Notes: generated from the letters alone by a model not told the origin. A stretch of DNA of 64,000 bases from Beta vulgaris subsp. vulgaris (GCF_026745355.1 NC_079206.1:8531531-8595530); one strand, 5' to 3'. Shown: positions 1-14,840, counted from the stretch's first letter. Translations and numbers: made by a program.

Positions 1-115
1 TACTTCTCTTTGTTTATTTTGATTAATGTTATTCTTGTATACTTCTCTTTGTTTATTTTGATTAATGTTCTTGTTATACTTCTCTTTGTATATTAGTTTT
101 TGTTCCTTTTTTTCA
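1..115. repeat. 39-bp tandem repeat, T-rich
   Basis: Three head-to-tail copies begin at 1, 40 and 77, each starting TACTTCTCTTTGTTTATTTT; the third is diverged. The array enters from the left edge. It should lie in the intron that follows exon 8 of the NAD+ synthetase gene. No coding content is visible. Confidence 0.8.
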
Positions 116-247
116 TTTTCGTTTCATTCTTTTTATTGTTTTGGGTTTAGTATTTTCGTTTCGTTTCTCTTCTCTTCTGTTTAATTTCAGAAAATGTGAG
201 ATTATGAGTAAAAAAAATGACAAAAAAATTTTTTTTTTTTTAAAAAA

Positions 248-414
248 GCGCAGCCCTTCTAGCCCAGAAGGGCTGCGCTTTTTCCTAACTAGCGCAGCCC
301 TTCTAGCTTAAGGCCTGCGCTTTTCTAGCGCAGCCCTACTTAAAAAGTGAAGGGCTGCTACTGAAAGGGCTGCTGTAAAAAAGCGCAGCCCTACATGCCT
401 TTTTTAGCGCAACG
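248..414. repeat. Array of GCGCAGCCCTT hairpins
   Basis: A GC-rich block sits in AT-rich intron sequence. The word GCGCAGCCCTT and its complement recur at least six times, and the first pair (248-280) forms a near-perfect stem closed by a CTAGCCC-type loop. Degenerate copies follow to about 414. Family not recognised. Two other short-palindrome arrays with unrelated sequence occur at 9931-10084 and 32104-32259. Confidence 0.7.
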
Positions 415-654
415 CTTCTTCATTTTTCCACTAGTGAATAAAGATTGTTAGTGAATATTGAACAACGTTATCACATAACAAACACAAATAATAAAAGGTT
501 AATACTATATGTCTATATCTTAACACCAAAAAATGATATAAAAAAAATGAAAACCAAAACACAAACTCAACAAGATTCCAGGTGATTATATATATTTAGT
601 GATAAACTTTTTTTTTTTTTGTTTTTCCGTTTCAAAAGAGAGATAAGCGGTCAC

Positions 655-793
655 CTTAAAACGAGGGTATTTTCCGGTTAATGCGTGAAACCAAATAAAT
701 ATGGCTGAAATAACACCATCGATCCGGACATCAATATGCCAGGAACCAATCTCATCTGCAAGCACTTTGGCTCGTGATCTTGAGGCTTCAGAA
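655..793 (-). CDS. NADS: NAD+ synthetase exon 8 (last exon in window)
   Basis: 139 nt; acceptor tttgcag before 793, donor AAG|gtgacc at 654. It encodes [20 protein letters not shown] and ends TGKYPRFK. Homologues continue VDGGSNAENLGLQN, which is absent from positions 1-654, so the remaining exons must lie off the left edge. Confidence 0.93.
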
Positions 794-3700
794 CTGCAAA
801 AAAGAAAAGGGACTTCTAACAATTTATAACCTATAAAGTATTACATTACCTAGGCATCAACAACCCATTAAGAATCCTCAGGCCGGAGGTATTAGGCCCG
901 AGAAATAACTAGATATTAGGCCCGAGAAATAACGATTCATCGAACCATTTTGTTAAAAGAAACAACTAGAAATTAGGCCCTAGATATAATGTCACAAATT
1001 ATTTGATAGATAACAATTTTAACTTTAGGGCTTTAGAGTTAATGGCAAATTGAAATTATAAAAATCGGTTACTGGAATTCAGCGTTCAATTTTTTCTTCT
1101 CATATTACCATTTATTATTTTCTTTTGTTTTAAGAAGAGAATTATACATGCCAAGGATGTTTTGGCTCAATGGTTAAGATTGAGGTGCTGTGAACAATAG
1201 GTCACACGTTTGAATCTCCCTACCTTTCTTTGTACTGCCTCCGTGGCTCATATGAATTTAAAAAAAAAAGAGAACTATATATAGTAGTCGTGATATATAA
1301 TATGTCTCTCTCTTCTTAATGCTTTCCTCCTGCCCCTAAACCATCTGTAAAATATAGTCTTCTGTTAGAAAGAGAAGCTATATGTTTTTGCTTGAGTGGA
1401 AAATTTAAATAATCTTTTAGATTATTATTAATAGACTAATTTTGCTAAGACTTAGATATAATCATGATAATTTGAATTCATAAAAAATATTTTCTTTATA
1501 TATGATATATACATAGTTAAGTTCAGCTAAAAAGTAGATTTAATACTCTTCTATTCCAGAATAGTCTGAACACTTTTTTTTATATTTGTCTGAAATTAAT
1601 TTGAATACTTCCATTACTTTAATATATCAACCTTTATAATATTTATAAACATGTTAATTAAGATATCAATAGGCAAGAATATGTTTGGAGCCTGTTGAAG
1701 AAAGAAAAAGTCAGTACTTCATCCCATAGAAATTTGCTGACTTAAATTTTAATTTCTCACTTTATCTTACCTACTTTGTGATCTCTACATTCTGTTTGAC
1801 TTATTATTATTGACATTTATGATCAGTCACACTTATAATGGTACTAATATGATGCACAACATATATATAATGCGAGAAGATATCTCTTGGAGTGATTATG
1901 TAGCAGCTTGTACTTATTTTCAGTTCCCATGTATACAGTGTGAAAAATGCGTTTTGCGAACTCCTTGCTATCACTTGGGATTTGGCCATCAGGATACTGG
2001 GCTATCCTTATTGCGTCTTCTTTTACTTGTTCATCCCCATTGTGAATTTCTGCATACAAACAACACTAGTGACCAGCGTTACTTTTTTTTTAGGAGACGG
2101 GAAACAAGCATTTTGAGTAAAATAAGTTCTAAATGAAAGCAACTTAGTTTTCAGTTAGTTTTCTTATTCTTTCATTTAACAACTAGCTAAAATAAAAAAG
2201 TGTGAAGGTTGCAAACGAAAAGTCAAGAAAATTCTTCATAATGTTGAAGATAATCTCTCTCTTCCCATTAATTTTTGATATGGGTTTGTTAAAATTTTGA
2301 ATATTCTATAATTCTGTTGGAGTATTTGTGAAAATATGAGGTTTTTTTCCATGTGGGTGTCTGTATTTTCCCAGAAAAAAAAATGTTGAATTTCTAGAGA
2401 ATTTATATGATCATGTTTTATAAAATTTCAGGAGTTTACATGATAGATGTGGATACAAGACAACATAAAGTAGTTGTTACAGCAACGTTGATGCAAACAC
2501 TCAAGAAAGCTTGAAAAATCTGGTAAACGTGCGAGAGAGAAGATGTATTGGGCTCAGCCCGTCTGACAGTAAACAATACATCAGATGGTCTGACACAATA
2601 CTTTCACATATATTTTTCAAGATATTAATGACTAATAAAAATGTGTATTAGACACTATTGAAAAGACAAACAAAATAAACAAAAATAAACAAAGAGGGTA
2701 TTTTCTTCGTCGAGTTTTAAATTTATAATGAGCCACATTTAACTATTTGATGTATTTTCATACACAACGATCTATAATGTGAAAGCAATAGAATAGGATT
2801 TTTTCAATAGTTTTTGTTAGGTACTTAATAGATCTGTTCAACAAACTAGGGTTTATATATCTTCGACATGAAACTGACCTTTGACAACGAGCTGACACAT
2901 GCAACCAACAATTGCAGCAACGGCCGAGCTATCAGCACCACCAGAAAGGGGAAGTAGGAAACCAGAAGCTCCGCTTCTTCTTAAGTAGTCCCATAGCCAG
3001 CAAGCAGGTCCAAAAGCTATCTCTTCCTCGGCTTCATGATACCTAATCTACAAATTCACTATTGTGTAAACTGGGGATCGGAAATACATATGGCTTATAG
3101 GTAATAAACTGATGCACGGACACTCTCTACGGGTCAAGGTGTCGCGTTCCGACACTTTAAATGTTTCCGACACTTCAGGATACTTTCAAACACTCTGAAT
3201 TTTCTTTTGAAGATAAATAGTGAATTGAAACGAAACCGACATAGTTTTTTGTTACTAGAAGAAATGTTTTCCCTCTCAACCTTACCTTTTCCTTTCAATA
3301 TCTCTAAATCTCTCAAAAGATAGCCTAATCTACTATCAAAACTGCAAAATATTGTGTTCTCTAACATTTCCCCTGCGTTTTTTCATTTTTAGAATTACGT
3401 TCCCCGTGTCTGCGTGTCCCCGTGTCCGTGTCAGTGTCCCGTGTGCATGCAACTTACACTTATACCTACGTAATTAAGCAAATGTTGTAACATAAATCCT
3501 ATCATTATTAAACTTGGCATGAGATGTTGCCTTTGCCAATTTACATTAGCTCCGATGATGAAGGGCTAACCTTAATTGGACTGGAAATGGGGGCTTCCAA
3601 GTGGAATGATCGGCAAAGTTTGTAAGGTGCTTGAATAGACGCGACTCTTTTTTTGCTGCCTGCCTGCTCTTGAAAACTACTCATAGATCCCCTAAGGCTA

Positions 3701-5677
3701 GCAACCTGTTATTAATATAACAATGCAATGATCAAAGTTGGAGTCTAGGAGCGAGCAATTCAACCCATATATATATATATATATATATACAGGGCCGTTT
3801 TAAACATTTTGGAGGCCCTATTCTAATCTTAGGATTGGACCTTTAGTATTTTATTTTTTTTGCAACTTATATGATGAAAAATTCTTTTACACTATTACAA
3901 TTATATATTTACAAAATCTCAAACTCATTTAAAATCATTTATAACAACTGAATACAGAACCAAGCTATTAATAATGTTCTACTTAATTACAAAGATAACA
4001 TTAATATTTTTCTATCTCACCCTAAGTAATGGAGATAATGGAAAGATAAGTAAGAAATATTGAGCAGATGAGTCGACCGCATGCTCAGCTCCAGCCTCCA
4101 AGAATATACCAAAAAGAATTGAAAAAAAAGAGTAAAGGAAATAGTCGGGGAAATGAATCGAACTCGCATGCTCAGACCCAATCTTGGAGTAATAAAATTA
4201 GGGACCAACTTTGCCAGCCTTTGTAATTAGTATATATAAGCGACGTAAATGTATTATACGGTCAATCTTCCAGATTTGGGGCCCTAGGAAATTGGGGGCC
4301 TTGTGCTATTGGGTTGTTTGCACAGCCTAATAGCCGGGCCTGTATATATATGTTAACTGAGTCGTTGGATTTATAAAATTATATTTTGAACGGCGATGAT
4401 TTAACCATACGCGTGCCACCTGATTTTCTTTCTCTTACTCCTCATTCTCAAACAGATTCTCCCTCCTAATCTCTTGAAACGCCATTTTCGCTCTCCAAGC
4501 TAACGTCTCCAACACTAACACCACACAAAACCCTAGAAATCATCTCCTCATCCAATTTAATTTTCGTTATACTCAGTAACTTCAAACAATTCCAATTATA
4601 TAATCCTTCAGGGGAAAATCTACATAAACAAGTAACCAATTCCACCAAATTCACATCATCGTACATAAATTCAGGCAAATTATACTCAACACCTGCAATC
4701 TGATGATAATTACTACTAAATTTCTGAGTAAAATCCAAACACAAAGATTTGACCTGCTCTTGAACAACGAATTTTAATCCATTCATCAACGAAATTCGTA
4801 TAATTTGCATCATACCTAAATTTGACGGAGAATTTATTCTCGATTTTTTTGCCATTGTGAAACCCTAACGCAGAGTCGACAAATTTGATGAAGGAGTTGC
4901 CATATTTGCGGTAGTTTTCATCGGAGAAGCTGAGTATGGAGACCGAGTTCCAGACTAAGTTGAATCGTTTGGACAAAAACGATGGTTTTCGCTGCTTCTT
5001 CGACGTAGAGGTTAGAGAGAATGTGAGCGAGTGCTAAATCGGGCAACTCAGTGAGTCGATCGATCAGGAGCAATTTTCGGGTGTTTACCTCGCGCGAGTT
5101 CATGATCGCCGGTTAATTCGCCGGAAAGTCGTTGATCGTCAGGTTTTTGTTCGTCGAAGACCATGAGATCGAGTACTAGGGAGGAGTTCGTCGGAGATGT
5201 TGCTTGTTATTTGTCAAGATCAAGTATTCAAGTGTCAGTTTTTTTCCACCAAAATTAACCCTTGAAATATCTATAGTTACCTTAAATGTGGAAGAAGTTA
5301 CTCTTATAGCATATAAAGTTACCCTAAAAGTGCTAAAAGTTATCCTTGAAATATATATAAAATTACCTTAAAATTGCTAAAAGTTATCCTAAAAATGGTA
5401 AAAGTTACCCTAAAAGTGGTAATAGTTACTCTTATAATAAATAAAGTTATCCTTGAAATATATAGAATTACCCTTAATCTAATAATGTTACCCCAAAATT
5501 GACAAAAGTTACCCTAAAACTATTAAAAGTTACCCTAAAGGGGTTAAAAGTTACCCTAAATGGGTTAAAAGTTATTATTGTTTTCAGTTTTCATATTAAG
5601 AGCTATTTTTAGCGGATCCCACCCATATATATATTTATATATATATATATATATGTACATATATATGTATACATATA

Positions 5678-5712
<35 letters not shown>

Positions 5713-5958
5713 GTATATGTATATGTATATATATATATATATGTATATGTATATGTATATATATATATCTATATGTATATATATATATATATGTATATGT
5801 ATATGTATATGTATATATGTATATGTATATGTATATATATATATACATATATATATATACATATACATATATATAGATATATATATGTATATATATATAT
5901 CTATATGTATATGTATATATATGTATATGTATATATATTATATTATATAATATAATAT

Positions 5959-5997
<39 letters not shown>

Positions 5998-8900
5998 TAT
6001 AGGAATGGGATCTTGTGAAAACATTCCTAACGCTGAAAACTGAAAATAGAAGATTTGGGCCATTGAAATCAGATCCGATGGTTATGATCAATTTCATAAG
6101 ATTTGGGCCAATTACATTATCTCCTCCAAGAGCCCCATTCTCTCTCTTCAAAACAGGAAAGAAACCCCAACTTCAACAATTTTCATTCTTTCTCTTCTGA
6201 CTATGAATTCATCAGACAACAATTCAACAATGAAGAATATCCATTTTATCTTTCCTCTCACTATTTCTCTGAGTTACGGTGAAATTCTAATAGCTGAAAA
6301 AATGGAGAAACAAGAAGAGAGAGAATAAAATCAGCAAAATTGGAGGAAATTAAAGAAGTCGATAACAACATCAAAGTCTCTAATCTCTTGTTTTCAGCCT
6401 CGAATTTGCTTAGATAATCGCGATTTCACTTCCATCCAACTCCTCAGCCTTTCTTCATCCTATTTGCCGCGATGCCATGTCCAAGTTGCTGCAGCTCGCC
6501 ACCGTTAACTAACTTTTAATTATGACCTGTTATTCTCTCTCTTATTGATCACTTTTATGTTATTTGTACTTTCTTTTGAATGATGAAACTTGAAACAATA
6601 TGTTGTTGTCTGATAAGTTCAAGGAAACTTCATATTATAGCAGTGATGTTGATTGTTAATTAGAGGAACTTTGTGGTTTTAAATCTAGCTTAGTTTTGTT
6701 GATGATGATGATTGATTTTAAGAGATTGGCTAAGTTATGAGCTGCCATTTGAACTAATTATTTATCGCATTTTTCTGAAAGTTGAGAGAGAGAGAGAGAA
6801 AAAGGAAGGAGATGAAGGTTGAAGAAGAAGGTGAGGAAAATATCAAGGTGTATAGTTACTCTAATATTAGTCAAAGTTACTATTATAATACTAAAAATTA
6901 CCCTAAAAGTGGTAAAAGTTACTCTTTATAACCTTAGCATATATGAAGTCATCCTTAATATAATGCAGTTATCCCACAACTGGTAAAAATTGCCCTTAAA
7001 ATATATAAAATTGCCCTTGAAATATATAAAGGAGATGAAGGTTGAAGAAGAATCTGGCATGTTAGGTTGTCGACCCATTGACACGCCTATGAAGCAGAAT
7101 CATCGACTCACTTCCATCGAAGGGTCGCCATATGCGCATCCTGACATATATAGGCGCCTAGTTGGTCGCCTGGTCTATCTGTTTGTTACTCGTCTTGAGT
7201 TACGTTATGTTGTTCATACTCTATCTCAATTTCTTGTTGCACCACAAGTTTGTCATTGGGATGCTGCTCTTCGTGTTTTGCGTTATCTAAAAGGTTGTCC
7301 TGGCCAGAGTATTGTGTTGCGCCCTTTGGGTAATATGCAACTTACTGCATTTTATGACGGTGATTGGGCTTCTTGTCCGTTGACTAGGCGTTCTGTTACT
7401 GGTTATTTGGTGTTTTTGGGTCGTTCTCTTGTCTCTTGAAAGACTAAGAAACAACCTACTGTAGCTCGTTCATCTGCAGAGGCTGAGTATAGGACTATGG
7501 CTGGTACTACTTGTGAGTTAAAGTGGTTGAAGTATTTGTTGTCTTCCCTTGATATTTTGCATCCTAAGCCTAAGCGTTTGTGTTCAGATAGTCAATCTGC
7601 TATTCATATTTCAAAGAATCCGGTTTTCCATGATTGCACGAAGCATATGAGGTAGATTGTCATTTTATTCACGATGAATTGACTTCTGGTCACTTATCTA
7701 CCTCCTATGTTCCTACTGGACATCAATTAGCAGATATCTTGACCAAAGCTTTGGGACAAACGTCAGTTTTGTTTTCTACTCCGCAAGTTAGGCATTTGTA
7801 ATCTTCATGTGCTCCCACTTGAGGGGGAGTATTGAAAGTATTGGAGTATTATGTTTATTAGGAGTCTTGTTTTATATTACTATCTGTAAAGTTGTTAGGA
7901 TATCTAGTTCAATAAGGTTTCTGATAGTAGGTTATATATATATTTCTCAAACGTTTAATGAGAAGATCAGAGCGTTCTCCTATATTCTACACTTTAACAT
8001 TCCAAGATATCAAGTAAGTGTTACATTCATTTGTATTCATTTCTATTTGGGGCAAATGAACGATTTTAGGGTTGAATTGCATTTTTTTTATTTTGGTTAG
8101 TGGTTGAATTAGGGTTGTAATTTTGTTTCTAAGTTCGTTGATAATTTCTTAACTATACTTAATTATGCTTAGTTGTTAAATTTGATTCTGAAAATTTAAA
8201 GGTTATGACAACCAAATGCAATTGTAGGATTTCTGCTAAGATTTTGATCGAGATTATGGAAGCATCAAGCATGATAATTCTAGGAGAAGTTTCTATGAGT
8301 GCAAATTCTCAAGTGTTCATATTGCACGAGAAGGGTGTGACTTCTTTAATTGGTTGGGTTGGGAAGCAGGGGGAATGGCAAAAGGTTGTCATCTATGAAC
8401 TGATACTGGTCCAAAGGTGATAGATTTGATCGTGTTGAACAAAAAAAGTGTAGCATCAAGAAGACAAAATGCACCAAAAGATTGTGTATTGATTGTTGGA
8501 ATAGTTGCAACTTTTATCATTGTTTAGGATTTTGGGGCAGAAGACAGTAAATTACCTATTTTGGGCACCATATTCTTATTTTACCCCCCATGACACTTTC
8601 CATTGTTTTGTCATGTAGCATTCTCCACGATGATGAGACAGAGAGATGCAAACCCCTTGATGGATGAGAGAGACTAAGAGCATGTACAATCGGGCTCTCT
8701 ATCTAGCTCTCTAAGGAGAAAGAAAATAGAGAGCCACCTCTTATCCAACAATGGGGCTCTTGGGTGTGCCTTGGGTGTCTCTCCATGGAGACACTTTGCA
8801 AAGTGGCTCTTGGGGGAGATACCATTTGGGTTGATGGAGAGATGACTCTCCAATGTGTTGAATAACTCACTTCTTATTACAATTACTTAAATTCTAATTT

Positions 8901-11900
8901 CTTCGTGTAACCATTTAATGACCTTTTTTATAAAAATTTATAAAAAGATGGTAATAATTACTATGTCAACAATACAATTTTCCTTTATCTATAAAATGAG
9001 CCTAATATTGGATATTTTACTATCTTTTTCATATCATACCCATCTTTAATTTTTTTTAAGTGTTTAGGAAAAAAAATGAATACCAACTCAAACCCAAATT
9101 TATGAAATTAAATATTAGCACTCATAATTAATATTGTTTTTTAAAAGTTCTACATTGCATAAATTATGAAAAGGATTATTTTGTAATTATATTTAATTTA
9201 CATGAATAATTTTATTTATATAACTTTGATCATAATATGAAATGAGGTTCATTTATTGATATGGGAACCACAAAATAATGAAAAGTTGAATGGGGAGCTC
9301 TTTAAAGAGTTTTATTATTGTTGGGTCATGGGTGTTTTTAGACATGACTCTTGAGAGTAGCTTGAAGAGAGAGAATAGGAGAGAGAATGTGGAGAGCTAG
9401 TTGGAGAGAAACCAACCATTGTACATGCTCTAAAAGAGAAGATAAAAAGGAGAGATGATGATGAGAGATAGAGAGATGGAAATGATTGAGTATAGTAGGT
9501 GAAGAGAGATGGAATGAGAGTAAGAAATTGAATAAGCTAGAGAGATGAATGGTTGGTTGAGGCCATTAATTCTCAACTTCTATACATCGCCCAACAATTA
9601 CTTAAAATCGTCCAAAAAAGACATTGAAGTTCCATTTATAACGTTCCTCATTTTTTTCTTAAATCAACACCATCCCCTCACCTCCTGCCTACCTGGCTGC
9701 CGCCACCACCACTACCACCACCATCTCCCTTACATCCTGCCTTCCACCACCACCCACACACCTCACTCCACCACCCTCACCTCCATTGAAATTACCCCTC
9801 TCTCTCCTTCACTATTTACGTACCACCACCACCCTCACCCTCACCTCCACTTCGCGTAACATCGCACCCCACCACCACCTTTGAATTACATTGCGCAGCC
9901 ACCACCGCGTCGAATTTTTTTTATATTGGCGAACGTCCGGTCAGGACGTTCTGCCCATGGGACGATCGTCTGGCCAGGACGTTCTGTCCATGGGGCGATC
10001 GTCTGGCCAGGACGTTCTGCCCTGGGACGATCGTCTGGCCAGGACGTTCTGCCCATGGTGCGAATGTCCTGGCTGGACGTTCGCCAGTATAAAAAAATAT
10101 TGACTTAGTAATTTGTCTATTGTGCCGCCATGAAAGAAACAATTACAAACCTTAAAAAAGCAAGAATGAACATGCGAAAGAATTAGGAGAGAGAAAATTT
10201 TACTAATGCGAAAGCAAGAAGTAGGACGGAATTGTTGACTGTTGAGAGGAGAGAGAAATTTACGCGCATAAATTTGTAGGTTTCTTGTAGCTGATTGAGT
10301 GATTATGCATTAGTATGTTCGTGTTGTCAATTTTGAATTGAATATTCAGTTATGTGCAGTGGATCATTCGATCATGAAGCTTCTTGAAGATGATGAGGTA
10401 TTTCTCCCTTTTCTTGCCAAATTTTGCCAACTATTTTGCATTGTAAGTGATGTCGTAATGCAGGGAATGAATAACGTTTTTGCCGGACGTTTGCCAGTAT
10501 ATATAAAAAAATTTGACGCGATGGTGGCTGTGGTGGAGGACGTTAGGCGATGCGTGGAGGTCTACGGCGGTAGTGGGAGGTTAGGTGGTAGTGGAAAGGT
10601 AGGTGGTGGTGGGGTGGTGGGGAGAAGCGGAGAAGGTGAAATGACAGTAGGTTGGTGGTGGTGGGGTGGTGGGTAGTGTAGAAAAAAGGAGAGGGTAGAT
10701 TGGTCTACAAAAATATATTTTGGGCGATTTTAAGTACTTTATGGGCGATGTTTAACAATCCTCTGTTAATTACTTAAGGCTTAAGATACAGACCCCACCT
10801 CCGTTTAAATATAACAGAAGTTAAAGTAATTAGGGACGTGCTACCTGATATATTTTTTTTAAATCTAAGGGTTTAATTAAAAATAAATAAAACAAAAGAG
10901 GATTTGTTTTTTAAAAAAGTGAAGAGTTAAAGGGGTTTTCCCAAAATTTCCTAAAAAAAAAGGTGGTGGAGGGGGAAGGGGATTGTGATTCTAAGTGAAA
11001 CATATTATGACTCTAACGGCAAGTTTGGTAGTCGTTAATAAATTGCGGTAATGGAATGAATTTGAAGTGTAATTTTATTAGGGAAGCACACTTGAATTTT
11101 TTATGGGGAGGCATTTTTTTCTCCATGGGCAAGCAATCTCACTCCTAAACTTGTGTTTTTGTCTCCAAGGGCAAGTAATTTTCATTACCATTCACTACCA
11201 CCTACAAGGTGGTATTATTTGATGAAAATGAAAATTCAAGAAGGAAAGTAGACACTTTAGGATAAATTAGCATTATCATGGGAATTGACAATGATATTTT
11301 CACAAATTTACACACAAATTCATTCCTATTTCTATCATTTATGACCAACTACCAAACGAGCAGTAAGTAATTTAAATCTCAGCTTTCATTTAAGATGCTT
11401 TATCACCTGATCTTTCCTCTACATTGGAAGAGATCTAATAAAATATTTCATAAATATGAGAAGGATACATCCTGCATTAATATATGTGCTTATTTTTTGA
11501 ACTAGATATAAATATCTCAATTTTCGAGTTACGACTACCTTTTTCTTAGAAAAAATGATGCACATTTTGTTCAAAACTATGATAAAAAGATCTTTCTCGT
11601 TCTAAAGGATATTCTCATTTGACCCTAACAACAACAATAATAATAACATCAATTATATATATATGTATATGTGTATGTATATTAATTAATATTATAGTCA
11701 AAATTAATAATATAAATAGTACAAAAGTCGAAGTGTTGCATATATGTGAAACAAAGGAAATATACACTCCCAACTTTTGTGTGTTTCTCAAAAATATAAT
11801 GGAAAATTTTATAAACATATAAGAAGTTAAATGAAAATATTAAGCAATAAAAATAAGCATTAATTATGTGATTGTATTAATTCTTCAAAAAAAAATTGTT

Positions 11901-14233
11901 TCAGGAAATGTATATAATGCCCACATCTTTGTAATAAAAAATGTTAAACATTGACTAATAATTCTTTTGACTAATATTATTTGGTAAAAGAGGAACATAA
12001 TATTTATATCTTTTATGTTGAAATCTCTACTCCTAAATATTAGTTTTAGGTTTACACTTTCTGCATTTTTTTATTAATTGGTACATATGGGTTTGACAAC
12101 AAATCTATACAAATATATTAAAAGGCATGCGTAACAATGTATACACGCCATGTGGCACCTCAGTTACTCCACTAGAATTGTCCAATGTGTACATAAGTCA
12201 TGTCAATTAACAAAAGTAAAATGACCTTGCAACAAGATTTGGACCCGTGACCTCTTACTATTATACATGAGACAATTACCATCTCAACCAAGTTTTAATC
12301 ATGCTTTAAGCATCTACATTATTATATTTGTACCTTTTAAATGTTGAGCTTTCCTTCATATATTTTAGTCGGAATGAAAAAAAATGCATATCAAGTTCGA
12401 AAACGCAATATCAACCCGGGGCAACAACCGGACCCAAATACTAGTTAAGGATCTAAAAAGGTGATAAAATAAAGCCACATGATCATGTGATTATAATAAA
12501 TAAAGAGAAAAGGGTGATAAATTCATTTATTTACTTAGGACAGAACCAAGGAGGAAGTACAAAAGTATGAGAGAGAAACTAAAAAGGTGAAGAGAGAAAT
12601 TGAAAAGTGAGAGAGAGAAACAAAAAAGTGAGTTAAAATATTAAAAAGTGAATGACATGGGTGGAAAAAGAGAAAAAAGTAGATGTGATATATTATCAAA
12701 AATAGAAAAAGTACGGTATGTAAATTAAAAAGAAATGGACTAAAAAAAAGTATGTAGATTAAAAAGAAATGAGGAAGTATTAATTATCATGAAGCTAAAA
12801 AAAAATTGTTAGTAGGTCGGGAGGTAGTATTACTCATTAGTCATTACTGAAGAGGACAAATGAAACTTGCAAGAATATGATGTAAGAAACCAGGTGAAAA
12901 ATCTAGAACTCACAAGATAGGAACTTACAATATCAAGATCCACTTGAGCAACGACAACCTCCACATCTTTAAATGAAAATTGCGAGCCTTGCGCAACCAC
13001 ATCTCCATTCACAACAACACAACAACACCCATCTGCCAAACCGAACCAAACCAAGGCAAAAATATTACATAGGTAAACTAAACTTTTTCAAATTTAATCA
13101 CTTACAAATTTACTTTTTAAGGTTAAAGCATCTTAAATATATATGTTTTTAAGTTCGTATGAGAACTACCCTTATGATGAGAATCGTGAGAACCACTCAT
13201 TTTTTTCTCATTTTACAAAGATTTTGCTTATTTCAGAATGTTTTTACTCATTTTATATTCTGCTTATATTGTTTTCTTTGCTCATTTAACATTTTTATAC
13301 CCATTACTCGATGTTTTTTCTCAGTTTACGTTTTGTTGATTTTATAATTTTGCTCATTTAACTTTTTTTATAGTCATTTTACGATTTTTTGATTTGACAT
13401 TTTTGCTCATTTTATGTTTTTGCTCTTTTAATACTTTCTATTCACTTTATGCTTATGCTCATTTTTTACTTTATTATCTCATTTTATGAAATTTTTGCTC
13501 ATTTTAAGTGGTTCTCACTATAAGAGGATTCTCACTAGAATCCTATATATATGTGTGTGTGTGTCTGTGCGCATGCGTGCGCGCGTGCAAAATTGGTCTC
13601 AATACCCTGAACTATAGCACAGGTGCACCAAACAGCTCCAACTACGATTTACAGCTAGAACACTCTAAAGTACGGACCTAAGTGCAATACGTACCATAAA
13701 TGAGGTTGGTGCCTAGAATTCTCACCGGATTTTCTATCCTTTCTTATTTTCTTCTTTTTTAATTTACTTAAACAAAAAAAAGGCGCCTGCATTCACTTTC
13801 TTTTTCCTCAACTGAACATAAAGACTTTCTTCCCCAAATTTCCTCTTACTTCCCAAATTACCTCTTCCCAAATGAACCCTAAATTCTGAAAGAGTGAAAT
13901 CCGCATAACATTGAGCTTAGCTTCATTTTTACGTTTCAATAAGAATTCAAATACCAGTTTAGGTAATTCTAGGGTATCTGTCAACATCAATTGCCTGCAG
14001 TAGTCCAAACTGCTTGAAAGTTCAACCACAATTAAGGAAAACACTTCTATGGCTGCCAAATATCTACCACTCAATTTATAGGTAGTGAGGATTCCGATCA
14101 CCGACCCCATTTATGTTACACAGTACACTGCACATAAGTTCGTACTTTGGGGTGTTCTGGCTATAAGTCATATTTGAGGCTGTTTGGTGCACATGTGCAT
14201 ATTAGTTCACGGTGTTTTGAGGCCAATTTTGCC

Positions 14234-14302
<69 letters not shown>

Positions 14303-14475
14303 TATGGGCAAAATCACATGAGAATGCTATTTACATGAGTAATGAGAATGAATCTCAACCACACGATTGGATTAGAGTTACAACACTTATTCATTAGAGT
14401 TATGCCCCCCTAAAAAATTTTAAGCCCAAAAAAAAATTCAATTTTTTTTTCTAATATTCTTTTTTTCGAAGTTAC

Positions 14476-14525
<50 letters not shown>

Positions 14526-14561
14526 GTATATATATATATGTATATGTATATATATGTATAT

Positions 14562-14592
<31 letters not shown>

Positions 14593-14665
14593 GATATATA
14601 TATATGTATATATATGTATATATATATATATATATTATATATATATATATATATGTATGTATATA

Positions 14666-14701
<36 letters not shown>

Positions 14702-14801
14702 TATACGTATATATGTATGAATATACGTATATATATGTATGTATATATGTATATATGTATGTATATATGTATATATGTATGTATATATATATGTATATGT
14801 A

Positions 14802-14840
<39 letters not shown>

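Noticed and set aside
5578..6151. Open frames up to 180 codons in the TA region
   Set aside because: They consist almost only of Tyr, Ile, Met, His and Thr and read through alternating TA/TATG repeats on both strands.
8205..8420. 71-codon frame as a small gene
   Set aside because: No recognisable domain, no homologue known to me, and it lies inside a transposon-filled intron.
9881..10142. Overlapping frames on both strands in the GC-rich repeat
   Set aside because: They arise from a 40-bp tandem palindromic repeat; frames on opposite strands are equally long and have no domain.
10338..10676. 112-codon Gly/Val-rich frame
   Set aside because: It is driven by a GGT/GGTGG low-complexity arm of a foldback element.
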